DNA from: JABGPL01 sp964387885
Lineage (GTDB): Bacteria > Electryoneota > AABM5-125-24 > Hatepunaeales > Hatepunaeaceae
Direction of reading: 5' to 3'
NCBI GenBank assembly: GCA_964387885.1
Contig: CAYLYZ010000013.1
Location: 1-64,000, forward strand
Length of the DNA stretch: 64,000 nucleotides
Positions 30,901-41,400 of the stretch are shown here, piece after piece (position 1 is the stretch's first letter; every line of letters begins with the position of its first letter). The position numbers were made by a program, and so were the translations under genes. A model generated the notes under the pieces. That model saw only the letters and a program-made list of their open reading frames with translations. It was not told the DNA's origin and did not search any database.

Positions 30901-33900
30901 ATGGACACATGTGGTGGCAAGCCTGCGATGAAGGTTACCTCTGCCAGCTTAATGTGGAGGGGGAAGAGGCTGAAATCATCCAGGAGACTGAAATCGAACA
31001 GTCAGAACACTTCGGTTTGGGACATGATGGTGACAACCTCTGGTATCAGACCTCCGAAGAAGAGGAAGGTATCTGGTTTATTATGGATGATGGTATTGAG
31101 GAGATATATTGGCTGACTTATGATCCTGATGAAGGTGAAATCGAAACAGGTGCTGATATGGAAATAATTGTTACTTTGAATGCAACTGGTTGTGTAGAAG
31201 GTGATTATGAAGCGATAATCCATATCCTCTCAAATGATCCTGCAAATCCGGATGTTGAAGTTCCTGTTTTGATGAGTGTTGCTGGTGCTCCGGCAATTGA
31301 AGTCACATGGTCTGAGGAACTCGGTTATCCGGATGTGATCGATTGGAATGAAGGATTTGAAGACCTGTTTATGGATGTCGGATACGAGGTTCCCGTTGTT
31401 GTTGAGAATATAGGAACCTCTGGATTAATAGTGGATGGAATTTTCTGCGAGGATGAAGCGTTTACATCGAATCCTGATGAGATGATTATCGAGCCGGGAG
31501 AAGATCTGGAAATATTATTCATATTCAATTCAGAAGATGATGAAGCTCATGAATCGGAGATGCGAATTGACTGGAATTCACCCGATGGTGAAGACTTTAT
31601 GATCCCCGTGATGGCTGATCCGACAGAACCGCCTGTAATATTTATTGATCCGGAAGAAATGGAGGTCTTTCTGGAATCAGGAGATGAGGATGAGCAAGCC
31701 ATAAACGTTTCCAATGAAGGGGATGCTTTGCTCCGTTTGTCTATCGATCACGAGATTATTGCAGAACCGGGAGATGACAGAATTAACCGATCCGTCAGGA
31801 GCGTGGACGCAGCTAATTCGAATGGAGCACCCGAACGCGATGATCCCGGAGACATATTAGCGGAACACCGGATACAATGGGATATGACAATTGGTCTTGC
31901 CTGGGATGATGATAATGGCTGGATGTGGGGATTACGCCATCGTGATCCGGGGCGTGTTTTCGCGTATGATCCGGAAGAGGGAGAGATTGTTGTCGATTTT
32001 CCCGGTAGACGTGAGGTTGGCGGAATGTTCTATCTGGATGGTGTGCTGTACATCGGTGGTTACGGAGATAATCCGAATGATATCTTCCGCTATGACATTG
32101 ATGGGAACGAACTTGAGCGGTGGGATTCTCCCAGAGATCTTGATGAATGTTTCATAGCATCCGATGGTGAAAACCTTCTAATTTCATGTAATCCCCAAAG
32201 GGCTGTCAGCGTTTATGATTTAGAGAATCTGGAGGAAATCGCAAGAATTGACTTCCGAGAAGCAGTAAATAATGATAACACATGGTCAATTGAATGGGTG
32301 AATGACCATCCGGATGGTCAGCTCTGGATATCGGGTCGAGAACGTCTCTATCAGTGTTTTGTAGATGAAAACTGGAATTGTGAGCCTGTACAGGACTTTG
32401 GGACAGTGGCTGGAACTGAAAGTGGTATCGGTCACGACGGAACAAACCTGTGGCGCGCACCTTTTGTTTATGAAAATACCCGCTGGTATGTTATCGACGA
32501 CGGAGTTACCGAATCCCACTGGTTAACATATGATCCGGATGAAACTGAACTTGGACCGGGAGAGAATGCGGATATTATTGTTGTTTTGGATGCGTCCGGG
32601 GTGGATGAAGGTGATTATGAAGCGGATTTGGTTTTCAGCAGCAATGATCCTGAGAATCCGAATGTCGTAGTTCCAATCGTGATGCATGTTGGAGTATTCC
32701 CGGAACATTTCGCTGATTTCGTTGCAGGGGAGGAGAGCCATCTGATCTCAGTCACAGACCTGTTTTTCGAGGGTGAAGACGCACCGGAAGGATGGGAGAT
32801 CGGTGTGTTTACACCCGGAGGCGTGCTGTCCGGAGCTGTTGTGTGGCAGGAGGATCCCGTTGAATTTAATGCATATTGTGCTGCAGATGGCAGAGATCAA
32901 TTTGAAGAAGGAGATCGTCTCAACTTCCGCATCTGGGATAATGAAGCAGAAATGGAATTTGCAGCATCCCCTGAAATCGAAGAGGGTCCGGCGACCTGGA
33001 TTGCTGACGGATTTACCGAGCTGTCACTCGATGCAGTTGGTTCAAGGGAGATTCGGGTACTTTTGGATGCTGGATGGAACATGATCTCCATCAACGTTTC
33101 CCCACAGGATGAAGAACTCTGGGTGCGAGAGGAGGGACCGGATATACGTCGAATGCTCGAGCAACTCCGGATTGACGAAGAACAGCATCATATTCAACTT
33201 TTCAAGGACGGCAACGGCAGGTTTTATACACCGGCATTTGGTTTCAACAATATCCCCTACTGGAACCTGTTCGAGGGCTATCAGGCAAATGTTGATGAAG
33301 ATGTTGAAGCCGTTTGGACAGGTGAGGAGATTCCGGCTGATACCGATGTTCCGCTCAATATGACCTGGAACCTCATTGCATATTTGCCGACTTATGAACT
33401 TGATGCAAGTTCTCCTGATTTCTACGTTCTGTCACCGATAATTGATTTTGTATTTCTGGCAAAGGATGTTGACGGTCGGTTCATGTCACCCCAGTTCAAC
33501 TTCTCTAACATGCCCCCCTGGCGGGAGACGCAGGGGTATCAGGTCAAGATTGAGAGCGATGATCCCATAATCCTGAATTATCCTCCGGAGCAGGAAGGGT
33601 TGGCATGTCAGGATGAGAGTGCTGTCAGGTGTCCCCAAAGAGAGAGTGCTGTCAGGTGCCCTCACCTAACAGAAAACACCGGTGAAAACATGAGTGTTCT
33701 TGTAACATCGATAAACGGTATCAGAACTAATGCTGGTGACCAGATCGGGGCGTTCAATTCAGATGGGAGAATAGTCGGAGTCGGGACAATTTACACAGAT
33801 GGCAGATGCGGCTTAGCAGTCTGGGGAGATGATCCATTAACAGATGAGGTCGATGGCTTGCTTGAAGGTGAAGTATTCGAGCTGCGTTTGCTGGATTCTG

Positions 33901-34265
33901 GTCAAAACCTGTTGATTGAGTCAATACAAAGCGGACAAGGTCTGGTTTACAAAACCGACGAATTTACCGTTTTGGATGTTGCAGTTGAGACATCTATCCC
34001 AACTGAATTTTATCTGACACAGGCATATCCCAATCCCTTCAACTCTACGACCATCATCACCTACGGTCTGCCAGTCGAATCAAACGTCTCTCTGAACCTC
34101 TACGACCTGTCAGGTCGGTTAATTCAGACATTAATTGAAGGGAAAGGACAAGCAGGAGTACAAACCACAATCCTTAATGCCGCTAATCTGCCGTCGGGAT
34201 TGTATTTCGTTCGCTTAAGTGCTTCAGCGCATGTGTTTACGAGGAAAGTAATGTTGGTCAGATAA
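27960..34265 (+). CDS. Giant secreted four-propeller protein with W-N, ENMS and T9SS sorting domains
   Basis: 2101 residues behind a signal peptide (1-31); AGGAG at 27949-27953 is 6 nt before the ATG. Four propeller-like blocks alternate as A-B-A-B: A1 about 65-300 (GELMWCVDYEG), B1 about 355-590 (NGWMWGLNHRDPD), A2 about 815-1050 (GDLMWGVDCENG), B2 about 1290-1530 (NGWMWGLRHRDPG). Ig-like ASH or anchor segments separate them (LNSGEMEEFAINVANEGEAE; VEWSDEIGYPDEINWN). An IGVF-type module lies at about 1580-1680 (IGVFTPGGVLSG), then the W-N module from 1705, a linker with tandem palindromic inserts (about 1877-1907), the ENMS module and the sorting domain (2023-2101). The protein is very acidic. 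No catalytic motif was recognised; a long surface-exposed binding protein is the inference. Confidence 0.85.
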   Translation: MKTSNKHFILAISIVPAIFFALSMTTDVSAKNGVETANPTNLITDNTTVQVNNGSGVEPDRAAFPSRDDLGDILEGINVDEGTWAGMTWDGELMWCVDYEGFRMFGVNPQGQVVERVDLPCEELGVEGFWSLCWDGEVFWAGCEEIVEMFRFDRAGNFLGCVEVPGEGEGGVSSITFDGENLWYWIPESGALLRQVTPDGELLREVDCSQIGLHEEGSDYWALEWVPEHVNSNMWALVGEEGFLCQLNLREDEAEVVDEIEIEQEEVYGLCHDGTNLWFPTCGEWWFVMDDGIEEAEAPGIVIEPNAVEDNLNTGDIAEHVINVSNFGEGMLRFEIDHEILNEPGRDRRQGPERDDPGDILAQYQTPVTRTSGLAWDEDNGWMWGLNHRDPDITYAVDPANGDIVANFESEHEVGGMFYLDGVLFQGGYNDAPETIFRYDTEGNALEEWESPAFLRDCFIASDGEHLMVASGWNSEVYVFGLDDLEEVATIDFSEEIEEERTSVEWVSAHPEGQLWLSGESRLYQCFVDEEWNCELVQDFATRRGDEAGLGHDGDNLWRSGPFGDQSIYVIDDGVEEVFWLSYEPDEGELEPDEDWDVVITLNATDCIEGEYEADLHFYSNDQVNNDVVVAVLMNVTGVPLIDVEWSDEIGYPDEINWNDAFEDLFTGGPYPVPVTVRNAGSAELVVEEITCENRTFSADPAEFVLAPDERLEVDFILDAEEDGVHEAEMVIVWNSPDGEDVIIPLSGETAQPPEIVVMGEIEGDLNSGEMEEFAINVANEGEAELRFTVEHEIISEPERDKDQRAVRHIEAIGPCRDELGDIIDAIEIGEGYWIGLAWDGDLMWGVDCENGIMISVNPDGEIIDEVDLPADELGIEGEGFTGLCWDGEAFWMGCFEFSELFRVDTEGNLIDRIELPEDEGEQGAFGVAWDGEFLWYIICEGDGILRQITVEGELVREVDCGEIECAEELINIEWVPQHTDGHMWWQACDEGYLCQLNVEGEEAEIIQETEIEQSEHFGLGHDGDNLWYQTSEEEEGIWFIMDDGIEEIYWLTYDPDEGEIETGADMEIIVTLNATGCVEGDYEAIIHILSNDPANPDVEVPVLMSVAGAPAIEVTWSEELGYPDVIDWNEGFEDLFMDVGYEVPVVVENIGTSGLIVDGIFCEDEAFTSNPDEMIIEPGEDLEILFIFNSEDDEAHESEMRIDWNSPDGEDFMIPVMADPTEPPVIFIDPEEMEVFLESGDEDEQAINVSNEGDALLRLSIDHEIIAEPGDDRINRSVRSVDAANSNGAPERDDPGDILAEHRIQWDMTIGLAWDDDNGWMWGLRHRDPGRVFAYDPEEGEIVVDFPGRREVGGMFYLDGVLYIGGYGDNPNDIFRYDIDGNELERWDSPRDLDECFIASDGENLLISCNPQRAVSVYDLENLEEIARIDFREAVNNDNTWSIEWVNDHPDGQLWISGRERLYQCFVDENWNCEPVQDFGTVAGTESGIGHDGTNLWRAPFVYENTRWYVIDDGVTESHWLTYDPDETELGPGENADIIVVLDASGVDEGDYEADLVFSSNDPENPNVVVPIVMHVGVFPEHFADFVAGEESHLISVTDLFFEGEDAPEGWEIGVFTPGGVLSGAVVWQEDPVEFNAYCAADGRDQFEEGDRLNFRIWDNEAEMEFAASPEIEEGPATWIADGFTELSLDAVGSREIRVLLDAGWNMISINVSPQDEELWVREEGPDIRRMLEQLRIDEEQHHIQLFKDGNGRFYTPAFGFNNIPYWNLFEGYQANVDEDVEAVWTGEEIPADTDVPLNMTWNLIAYLPTYELDASSPDFYVLSPIIDFVFLAKDVDGRFMSPQFNFSNMPPWRETQGYQVKIESDDPIILNYPPEQEGLACQDESAVRCPQRESAVRCPHLTENTGENMSVLVTSINGIRTNAGDQIGAFNSDGRIVGVGTIYTDGRCGLAVWGDDPLTDEVDGLLEGEVFELRLLDSGQNLLIESIQSGQGLVYKTDEFTVLDVAVETSIPTEFYLTQAYPNPFNSTTIITYGLPVESNVSLNLYDLSGRLIQTLIEGKGQAGVQTTILNAANLPSGLYFVRLSASAHVFTRKVMLVR
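33615..33672 (+). repeat. Palindromic element type C, tandem partial plus full copy in the linker
   Basis: Two copies of GAGAGTGCTGTCAGGTG follow each other (33615 and 33641). The second continues into a near-complete hairpin at 33649-33672: stem CTGTCAGGTG, loop CCCT, and CACCTAACAG with one mismatch. It encodes SAVRCPQRESAVRCPHLTE in the giant propeller protein. Confidence 0.75.
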
Positions 34266-34278
34266 AGGAGAAAGAAAA

Positions 34279-36489
34279 ATGAAAAGTGTAATTCTTTTAA
34301 TCTTAATTGTATGCGTCGCACTGACAGCGGATGCAAACCTTTTCGCTCAGGATGCTGAGAACGTCGAACAGGTTGGGCGGATTTACAATCAATTGGACAT
34401 CGCCTTAGATGTCGTCGTTTCCGATGATTTGGCGTATGTTGCAGCGGGAGTTTCCGGTCTGCAAATTGTGGATATATCAAATCCTGATAGCCCTGAACTA
34501 GTCGGTTACTGGGATGATAATATATGGTTCGCTCGTGGAGTCGCAGTCTCCGGAAACTATGCATATTTAGCTAACCATCCAGACGATTTGCATGTAGTGG
34601 ATATTTCCGATCCTGAGAATCCCACCAAAGTGGGATTATACGATACGCCGGGATCTGGCTGGGGGATCGCGGTTTCCAATGGCTATGCTTTTGTAGCGGA
34701 AGTTCCTTTATGGAATGGTGAAGAAATGGCTGGTGGCGGTTTACGTGTCATTTCTGTTGCCGATCCCGAAAATCCTGAAGAAGTGGGATACTGGGAAACA
34801 CAAAGAAGGGCACTGGACGTCTCGGTTTCTGGCGTATACGCTTATGTAGCGACCGAGGGGAGGTTGCATGTTATCTCAGTTGCAGATCCAGAACATCCGG
34901 AAGAAGTAGGACACTATAATGAGAGAGCTTTGTGTGTCGCCGTTTCCGGTATGTATGCTTATGTAGCGATCGATAATGGTGGATTACGTGTAGTTGATAT
35001 TGCCAATCCTGAAAATCCTGAGGAAGTCGGATCCTGTGATTTACTTGGAGGGAGGGCACAAGACGTCACCGTTTCCGGGGATTATGCATTTGTAGCGGAC
35101 TGGGATGGAGGTTTAAATGTAGTTGATATTGTTGATCCTGAAAATCCGGATGAAGTAGTATATTACGATACACCGATGTCTGCCCACGGCGTCACCGTTT
35201 CCGGTGATTATGCCTACATAGCGGACGGAGATATGGGTATGGAAGTTAATATTGGTGGTGGTTTGCGCGTCATCTCAGTTGCCGATCCTGAACAACCGGA
35301 AGAAGTGGGATATCACGAAGCACCGGGTTCTGCCTATGGCATCACCGTTTCCGGTGACTATGCTTATGTAGCGAACAATGAAAGCGGTTTGCGAGTAATC
35401 CACGTTGCCGATCCTGAACATCCGGAAGANNNNNNNNNNNNNNNNNNNNNNNNNNNNNNNNNNNNNNNNNNNNNNNNNNNNNNNNNNNNNNNNNNNNNNN
35501 NNNNNNNNNNNNNNNNNNNNNNNNNNNNNCGAGTAATCCACGTTGCCGATCCTGAACATCCGGAAGAAATCGGAAATTGTGATACACCGCCGTCTGCCAA
35601 TGGCGTTACGGTTTCCGGTGGATATGCTTACGTTGCGAGTGGGGAGTTGTATGTTATCTCAGTTACCGATCCAGGACATCCGGAAGAGGTGGGAAACTGT
35701 GATACACCAGGGGGGGCAATGGACGTCATGGTTTCCGGTGAATATGCTTACGTTGCGAGCGGGGGGTTGTGTGTTATCTCAATTGCCGATCCGGAACATC
35801 CGGAAGAAGTGGGACACCATGATAGACCGGGATTAGCCAATTGTGTCGCTGTTTCCGGTGACTATGCATATGTTGTGGGCACTCATCCGGGTATGGATGC
35901 AGGACATCGTCTTTTAGTTGTAATCTCAGTCGCCGATCCAGAACATCCAGAAGAAGTGGGATACTGTGATATGCCGGAGGATGTCTATAGTGTCACGGTT
36001 TCCGGTGATTATGCCTTCGTAGCGACCTCGGTTAGCGGTTTACGTGTAGTGAATATTTCCGATCCGGAAAATCCGGTAGAGGTGGGATATTATGACACAC
36101 CGGGGCGGGCTCTCGGAGTTACTCTTTCGGAAGATGGTTTGATCTACGTCGCGGATGGCACAAATGTGGGAATTTACCGCTTCACTGATCCTGCTAATGT
36201 TGATGATTCTTTCATCCCTCATCCTTCCGCCTTCATCCTTCATCCCGCCTATCCCAATCCGTTCAACTCAACGACAACCATCACCTACGGTCTACCAGTT
36301 GCATCAAGTATCTCACTAATACTCTACGACCTGTCAGGCCGGCTGATTCAGATATTAGTTGATGAAGAAAAACAGGCTGGTGTTCAAACCACAATCCTGA
36401 ATGCTGCTGAATTGCCGTCTGGATTGTATTTCGTGCGTTTAAGTGCATCGGGGCATGTGTTTACGAGGAAAGTAATGTTGGTTAGATAA
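34279..36489 (+). CDS. Secreted LVIVD-repeat propeller protein with T9SS sorting domain (contains assembly gap)
   Basis: Signal peptide (1-24, ending NLFAQ) is followed by about thirteen LVIVD blades, many of the variant GLRVISVADPEHPEEVG, and a homogenised sorting domain. A 100-N gap falls inside blade 8. The 38 bases either side of the gap are identical and in phase; merging them gives a 690-residue protein with one normal blade at that point. Some blades carry loops of 8-11 extra residues (VPLWNGEEMAGGG; GTHPGMDAGHR). It is a paralog of the gene at 19855 with the same leader sequence, and no enzymatic motif is present. Confidence 0.85.
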   Translation: MKSVILLILIVCVALTADANLFAQDAENVEQVGRIYNQLDIALDVVVSDDLAYVAAGVSGLQIVDISNPDSPELVGYWDDNIWFARGVAVSGNYAYLANHPDDLHVVDISDPENPTKVGLYDTPGSGWGIAVSNGYAFVAEVPLWNGEEMAGGGLRVISVADPENPEEVGYWETQRRALDVSVSGVYAYVATEGRLHVISVADPEHPEEVGHYNERALCVAVSGMYAYVAIDNGGLRVVDIANPENPEEVGSCDLLGGRAQDVTVSGDYAFVADWDGGLNVVDIVDPENPDEVVYYDTPMSAHGVTVSGDYAYIADGDMGMEVNIGGGLRVISVADPEQPEEVGYHEAPGSAYGITVSGDYAYVANNESGLRVIHVADPEHPEXXXXXXXXXXXXXXXXXXXXXXXXXXXXXXXXXXRVIHVADPEHPEEIGNCDTPPSANGVTVSGGYAYVASGELYVISVTDPGHPEEVGNCDTPGGAMDVMVSGEYAYVASGGLCVISIADPEHPEEVGHHDRPGLANCVAVSGDYAYVVGTHPGMDAGHRLLVVISVADPEHPEEVGYCDMPEDVYSVTVSGDYAFVATSVSGLRVVNISDPENPVEVGYYDTPGRALGVTLSEDGLIYVADGTNVGIYRFTDPANVDDSFIPHPSAFILHPAYPNPFNSTTTITYGLPVASSISLILYDLSGRLIQILVDEEKQAGVQTTILNAAELPSGLYFVRLSASGHVFTRKVMLVR
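35430..35529. other. Assembly gap (100 N) flanked by a 38-bp identical overlap
   Basis: Exactly 100 N. The 38 bases at 35392-35429 recur exactly at 35530-35567. As with the other gap, overlapping contig ends joined without merging is the simplest explanation. Confidence 0.88.
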
Positions 36490-36501
36490 AGGAGAAAGAA
36501 A

Positions 36502-38445
36502 ATGAGAAGGCGCATTTTAATCTCAATATTGACAAGAGGGTCACCCATTACAAAAATTCAAAGGGGTAATAAATTGAATTATCGTTTTGTATTTATCCTC
36601 TTGTTTATAGCCTTGAACCTGGTTACAAGCAGAGCACCTGCCCAGGAAATCCTCGAGGTGGATTACATCAACACACCTGGAATAGAATATGATGTGGCGG
36701 TCTGTGGTAATCATGCTTATGTGGCAAGTGGCACAAGAGGTTTAAGAGTAGTAGATATTTCCAACCCGGAATATCCTGATGAAGTAGGTTTCTGCGATAT
36801 GCCACCCTTTGCACAGCGTGTTGTTGTGGTGGATGGGTATGCCTATGTAACGGGTCACACCATGAACGGGCGTGGCCATTTGTCTGTGATAGACATCTCC
36901 AACCCGGAACAGCCACTCCTGTTAAGCAATTCTGAACTACAATACGGATGTCGAGACGTGGATGTGGTGGGCAACTATGCTTATGTATCAGATGCTCATG
37001 GTCTTCTCGTGATTGACATTTCCGACAGAGAGCAGCCCCAATTGGTTGGCGTCAGATGGACTCCAATCTATCCCCGGGGAATAGCGGTATCTGGTGATTA
37101 CGCCTATCTGGCAGGTGGAGGTCTTTATGTGATAGACATTGTCGATCCGGAGCGTCCACGGGTGGCAGCCTTACTTTTCACAGAACGCCCGACTCTCAAT
37201 GTAGAAGTTGAGGGCGACTATGCTTATGTGACTGATCTTCGCTCAGGTCTCCGTGTCATAGATATCGCCGATCCAGAGAGTCCTATCGAGGTGGATTTCT
37301 GCGAAACACAGTACGACACAAGGCATTACCCCGATTTAGTTGTTGCGGGGAACTATGTCTATATGTCGAATTTCTTTTCCAGTCTTTACGTAATAGATAT
37401 CTCTGTTCCGGAAGATCCTCATGTGGAGGGAGCAAGTTCATATAATGGCGTTTCCCGAGGTGTTGATTTGACGGGAAACTATGCCTGTGTGTCATTTAAT
37501 GCGGGGCTCCGAATTTTTGATGTGGCATATTTCACAAACCCTCAACCAGAAATAGCTGTTTCGCATGAAATACTGGAATTCGGAGAGGTCGAATTTGGTC
37601 GTTGTGTGGGATTGCCTCTGACCATCACCAACAATGGCATTAGCAACTTGACAGTATACGATATATCCACAACTGGTGATTATTTCACTGTTAGTTTTGG
37701 TGATGAGTTCATACTCCCTCAGGATGCTAATCAAATAATCTACGTTACTTTTGCCCCCAGAGCGACTGGTGATCTTAATGGACAGTTGGTGATATCTTCG
37801 GACGATCCAGTCAATCCTGAGGTTACGGTTGACCTGACGGGTACCGGTGTATGGATTCCGGTAGTGGATCTCCTTGAGAGACTGATCAGTGATGTTTCAG
37901 CATTAGGAGCCAGCGGTTCACTTAACCGCGGTCAAGTAATTGCACTGACGGTAAAACTGGAACACGCCATCACTAAGCTGAATAGAGGACAACTTAGACC
38001 AGCGATAAGTCAGATAAATGCCCTTATTACCCAAGTGACTGATTTCCTTATTGATGAGGTGTTAGCGGTTGAACAAGGTCAACCGCTAATCGACGAGGCA
38101 AGATTTGTTACAGAGATACTGATTGAATTCGGTTTAGATTCATTTGGCGATATAAATGCTCTATCAAATAATGAGATGCCCTCCCACAACTTCTTAACTC
38201 CAGCCTATCCCAATCCCTTCAATTCAACCACCACCATCACCTATGCCCTGAGGGTCGCGTCTCCGGTATCGCTTAAACTCTACGACCTGTCAGGACGGTT
38301 AATTCAGACATTATTTGAGGAGAAAAGGCAGGCTGGTGTACAAACCACAATCCTGAGTGCAGCAGAGCTGCCTTCGGGATTGTATTTCGTTCGCTTAAGT
38401 GCATCCGGGTATGTGTTTAGGAGGAAAGTTATGTTGGTCAGATAA
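36502..38445 (+). CDS. Secreted LVIVD propeller/ASH/FIMAH-like protein with T9SS sorting domain
   Basis: Seven LVIVD blades (about 60-345) form one propeller, followed by an ASH domain (350-450, LEFGEVEFGRCVGLPL), a FIMAH-like helical segment (455-545, GSLNRGQVIALTVKLEHAI) and a homogenised sorting domain (569-647). Two starts are possible. ATG 36502 has AGGAG but yields a long, mixed n-region. TTG 36574, with AGGGG 7 nt upstream (36562-36566), gives a cleaner signal peptide (LNYRFVFILLFIALNL, then cleavage near APAQ). The DNA between the two starts looks like the leader of another array gene fused in front, so 36574 may be the original start. The tail matches the genes at 114 and 42176. Confidence 0.85.
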   Translation: MRRRILISILTRGSPITKIQRGNKLNYRFVFILLFIALNLVTSRAPAQEILEVDYINTPGIEYDVAVCGNHAYVASGTRGLRVVDISNPEYPDEVGFCDMPPFAQRVVVVDGYAYVTGHTMNGRGHLSVIDISNPEQPLLLSNSELQYGCRDVDVVGNYAYVSDAHGLLVIDISDREQPQLVGVRWTPIYPRGIAVSGDYAYLAGGGLYVIDIVDPERPRVAALLFTERPTLNVEVEGDYAYVTDLRSGLRVIDIADPESPIEVDFCETQYDTRHYPDLVVAGNYVYMSNFFSSLYVIDISVPEDPHVEGASSYNGVSRGVDLTGNYACVSFNAGLRIFDVAYFTNPQPEIAVSHEILEFGEVEFGRCVGLPLTITNNGISNLTVYDISTTGDYFTVSFGDEFILPQDANQIIYVTFAPRATGDLNGQLVISSDDPVNPEVTVDLTGTGVWIPVVDLLERLISDVSALGASGSLNRGQVIALTVKLEHAITKLNRGQLRPAISQINALITQVTDFLIDEVLAVEQGQPLIDEARFVTEILIEFGLDSFGDINALSNNEMPSHNFLTPAYPNPFNSTTTITYALRVASPVSLKLYDLSGRLIQTLFEEKRQAGVQTTILSAAELPSGLYFVRLSASGYVFRRKVMLVR

Positions 38446-38458
38446 AGGAGAAAGAACA

Positions 38459-41400
38459 ATGCGTAAATCAATCTTATTAATCACAATTGCAGTGTTTTTC
38501 TTTGCAAATGCAGCTCAAACCCAGCCACCGGATTCACTCTGGTCGCAGACTTACGGCGGTAACCAGGCTGAATGGATACGATCGATGGTTCAAACTCCTG
38601 AGGGAGGATTCGTGTTGTCTGGTGAGACTTATACCTGGGGTCCTGGACGCAATGACTATTGGCTTGTCAAAACAGACGCGGTAGGTGACGTTGAAAGGAC
38701 GCGAATCTACGGAACTCCAGCCAGGGATGGGAGCCTTGAATTAATTCTGACAACAGAGGAGGATGGTGGTTATGGTTTCGCTGGGGTGGGAAGAACATGG
38801 TCGTTTGGCGATGTTAATGATTCGGATTGGTGGCTGTTTAAATTTGATGAAAGCCTTGACAGCACCTGGTCGCGTATATTCAGCACAGACCTGCACGAAG
38901 GTGCTGATGGTATGAATAGTCCTCTTATTCAGCTTGCTAATCGTGGATTCGCACTGGGAGGGCAAAGGCAGGTACAATATGAGCAGGGAATATCGTATGA
39001 TGCGGTGTTGATTCTGACTGACGAGAATGGTGAGCGTCCACAAGAATTGCCATATGGAACGGGTGACGGTCTGGATGCTTTTTCTCACTTTATCGAGACA
39101 AATGAAGGAATCCTTTGTATGGGTTATACAGAATCATGGGATGCCGAAGGTATTGATCCCTGGCTGAGGATGATTGATCCGGAAGAAGAGGAAGAAGGAT
39201 GGGAGCAAATTATACAAATTGATGGTGATCAACTGACTGTAAAGGGGGTGAAGACCAGTGACGGCGGTTACGCCCTCGTTGGAGCAATTATATATAATAG
39301 AGCATTCAGGGATGCTCAAAACGACGGTTTGCTCGTTAAAACAGATGAAAATGGCGAGATGCTTTGGGTTAAGCGTTATGGTGGTGATCAATGCGATATC
39401 TTACACGGGATAATTGAGCTTCACAACGGAGCTTTAGTGCTATTGGGTCGTACCGACTCATTCGGCGCCCGAGGAGGTGATGGATGGATGCTCTTGACCG
39501 ACGATAAGGGTGATTCCCTCTGGTCTGTAAATCTTGGAGGCAATGATTTTGATCAATTAGATGATATCCTTGAGTTAGAAGATCATTCACTTGCTATTGG
39601 GGGGAACACTATGGTTCAGGGACGAAGGGGTGAAATATGGTTTCTAAGGTATGGTCCACCGGAATTTGGATTTGTCGAAGGTCATGTCGTTGACGCTGAA
39701 ACAGAAGAACCATTGCCGGACGTCACGGTCACCACTCCTTATGATCGCTACACCACTACCGATGAAGAGGGCTTCTACAGCCTCACCTACATCTGGGCTG
39801 ACAACACCGTTCTCACTGCTTCAATTGAGGGCTATAATGATTTGATAATCGAAGACCTCGAACTCGCGGTTGATGAAACGCTCGAGGTCAGCTTTGAAAT
39901 GCTGCACCCCGAATTATCCCTGAACGTTGATGAATTCAACACTGAACTCAACCAGAATGAGTCAGCTGAAGAGTTCTTTGACATCCGCAACGAGGGCAAT
40001 GGTTTTATGGAATGGTGGGTGGAAAGACGTCTTCAGGGTGAAGCTGGTGCTGAACCTTTTGAATTACGTCGATCCCACATGGTCGGTGGTGCGGTTGAGG
40101 ACAACTCCATTCAGGGCGCCGTGTTAATCGAAGATCGATACTATGTTTCAGGCAGGCATGGGGGAAATCCACAGATATACATATTTGATCGAGATGGTGA
40201 ATTCGTCGGTTCTTTCGACCAGCCAGGAGATGACGATCGTGGATTTAAGGATCTGGCATGGGATGGAAACCTGATCTGGGGTATTGCCAGCAATATTACA
40301 TACGGATTTGATCTCGAAGGAAATCTTAATACTTCTTTCAACTCACCGGTGCGTTCAAGCTCGTCAATCGCTTGGGATATAGATAGAGAATTGTTGTGGA
40401 TTTGTTCTATATCCTCGGATTTAACCGCTGTCGATTTGGAGGGAAACGTAGTTGCAGAATTGGACGACCACGGTTTACGCATTTATGGACTTGCTTATTG
40501 GTCAGGAGATCCGGACGGATACCCGTTATATTCATTCTCAAAAGAATCAGACACAAACCGACCATTCCTCCACAAGTTCAATCCGGATGAAGATGAATTT
40601 GTGTTTGTGGCATATCTTGACACTGAGTTGGGTGGTTCACCTTACGGAGTTTTTATAGCCGAGCACTACGATGCATTTAGCTCAGCATTGATAGCAATTG
40701 CTAACACATCAGCCAATGCCGGTGGTGACCGAATCGATGTCTGGCAACTTCAACCTAATGTTGACTGGATGGTGATTGACCCGGTTGAAGGTGAACTCGA
40801 TCCGGACGCTGAAACTGAAATATCCCTTACACTTGATGCAACTGATTTAGAACCTGTTTTGTGGGAAGGTGAGTTGGCCTTTGATCATGCTGTTGCTGTC
40901 GAAGAAACTCGCGTTCCAATAACACTTAATGTTCTGGGTGATGACGATCAGCTACGCGAACTACCGGTTTCCTTAGATGTAAACTGGAACATGATCTCGA
41001 TAAATGTTACACCTCCAGAAGAGATGTGGGAACGAGAAGAAGGACCTGATGTTATTCTGATGACAGAACAACTCCGCATTGATGAGAACAATCACCACCT
41101 GTTGCTGATGAAGGATGAGGATGGTATGTTTTACCTTCCAGCATTTAGATTTAACAATATTCCTTATTGGAACTTGACTGAAGGTTATCTGATAAAAGTT
41201 GACGAAGATATCGAAGCCGTTTGGTCTGGTGAGCCTATCCCTGCAGATGCTGATATCCCACTCGAACAGGATTGGAATCTGGTAGCATACTATCCGACGT
41301 ATGAGCTGGATGCTACTGCTCCTGATAATTATGTCCTGTCGCCGATTATTGATGATGTTTTGATTGCAAAAGACGGTGATGGCAATTTCATGCTTCCGGC

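Noticed and set aside
38399..38458. Upstream in-frame extension of the DSLW-propeller gene
   Set aside because: It would overlap the previous coding sequence and spoil the signal peptide; ATG 38459 has a good AGGAG site.
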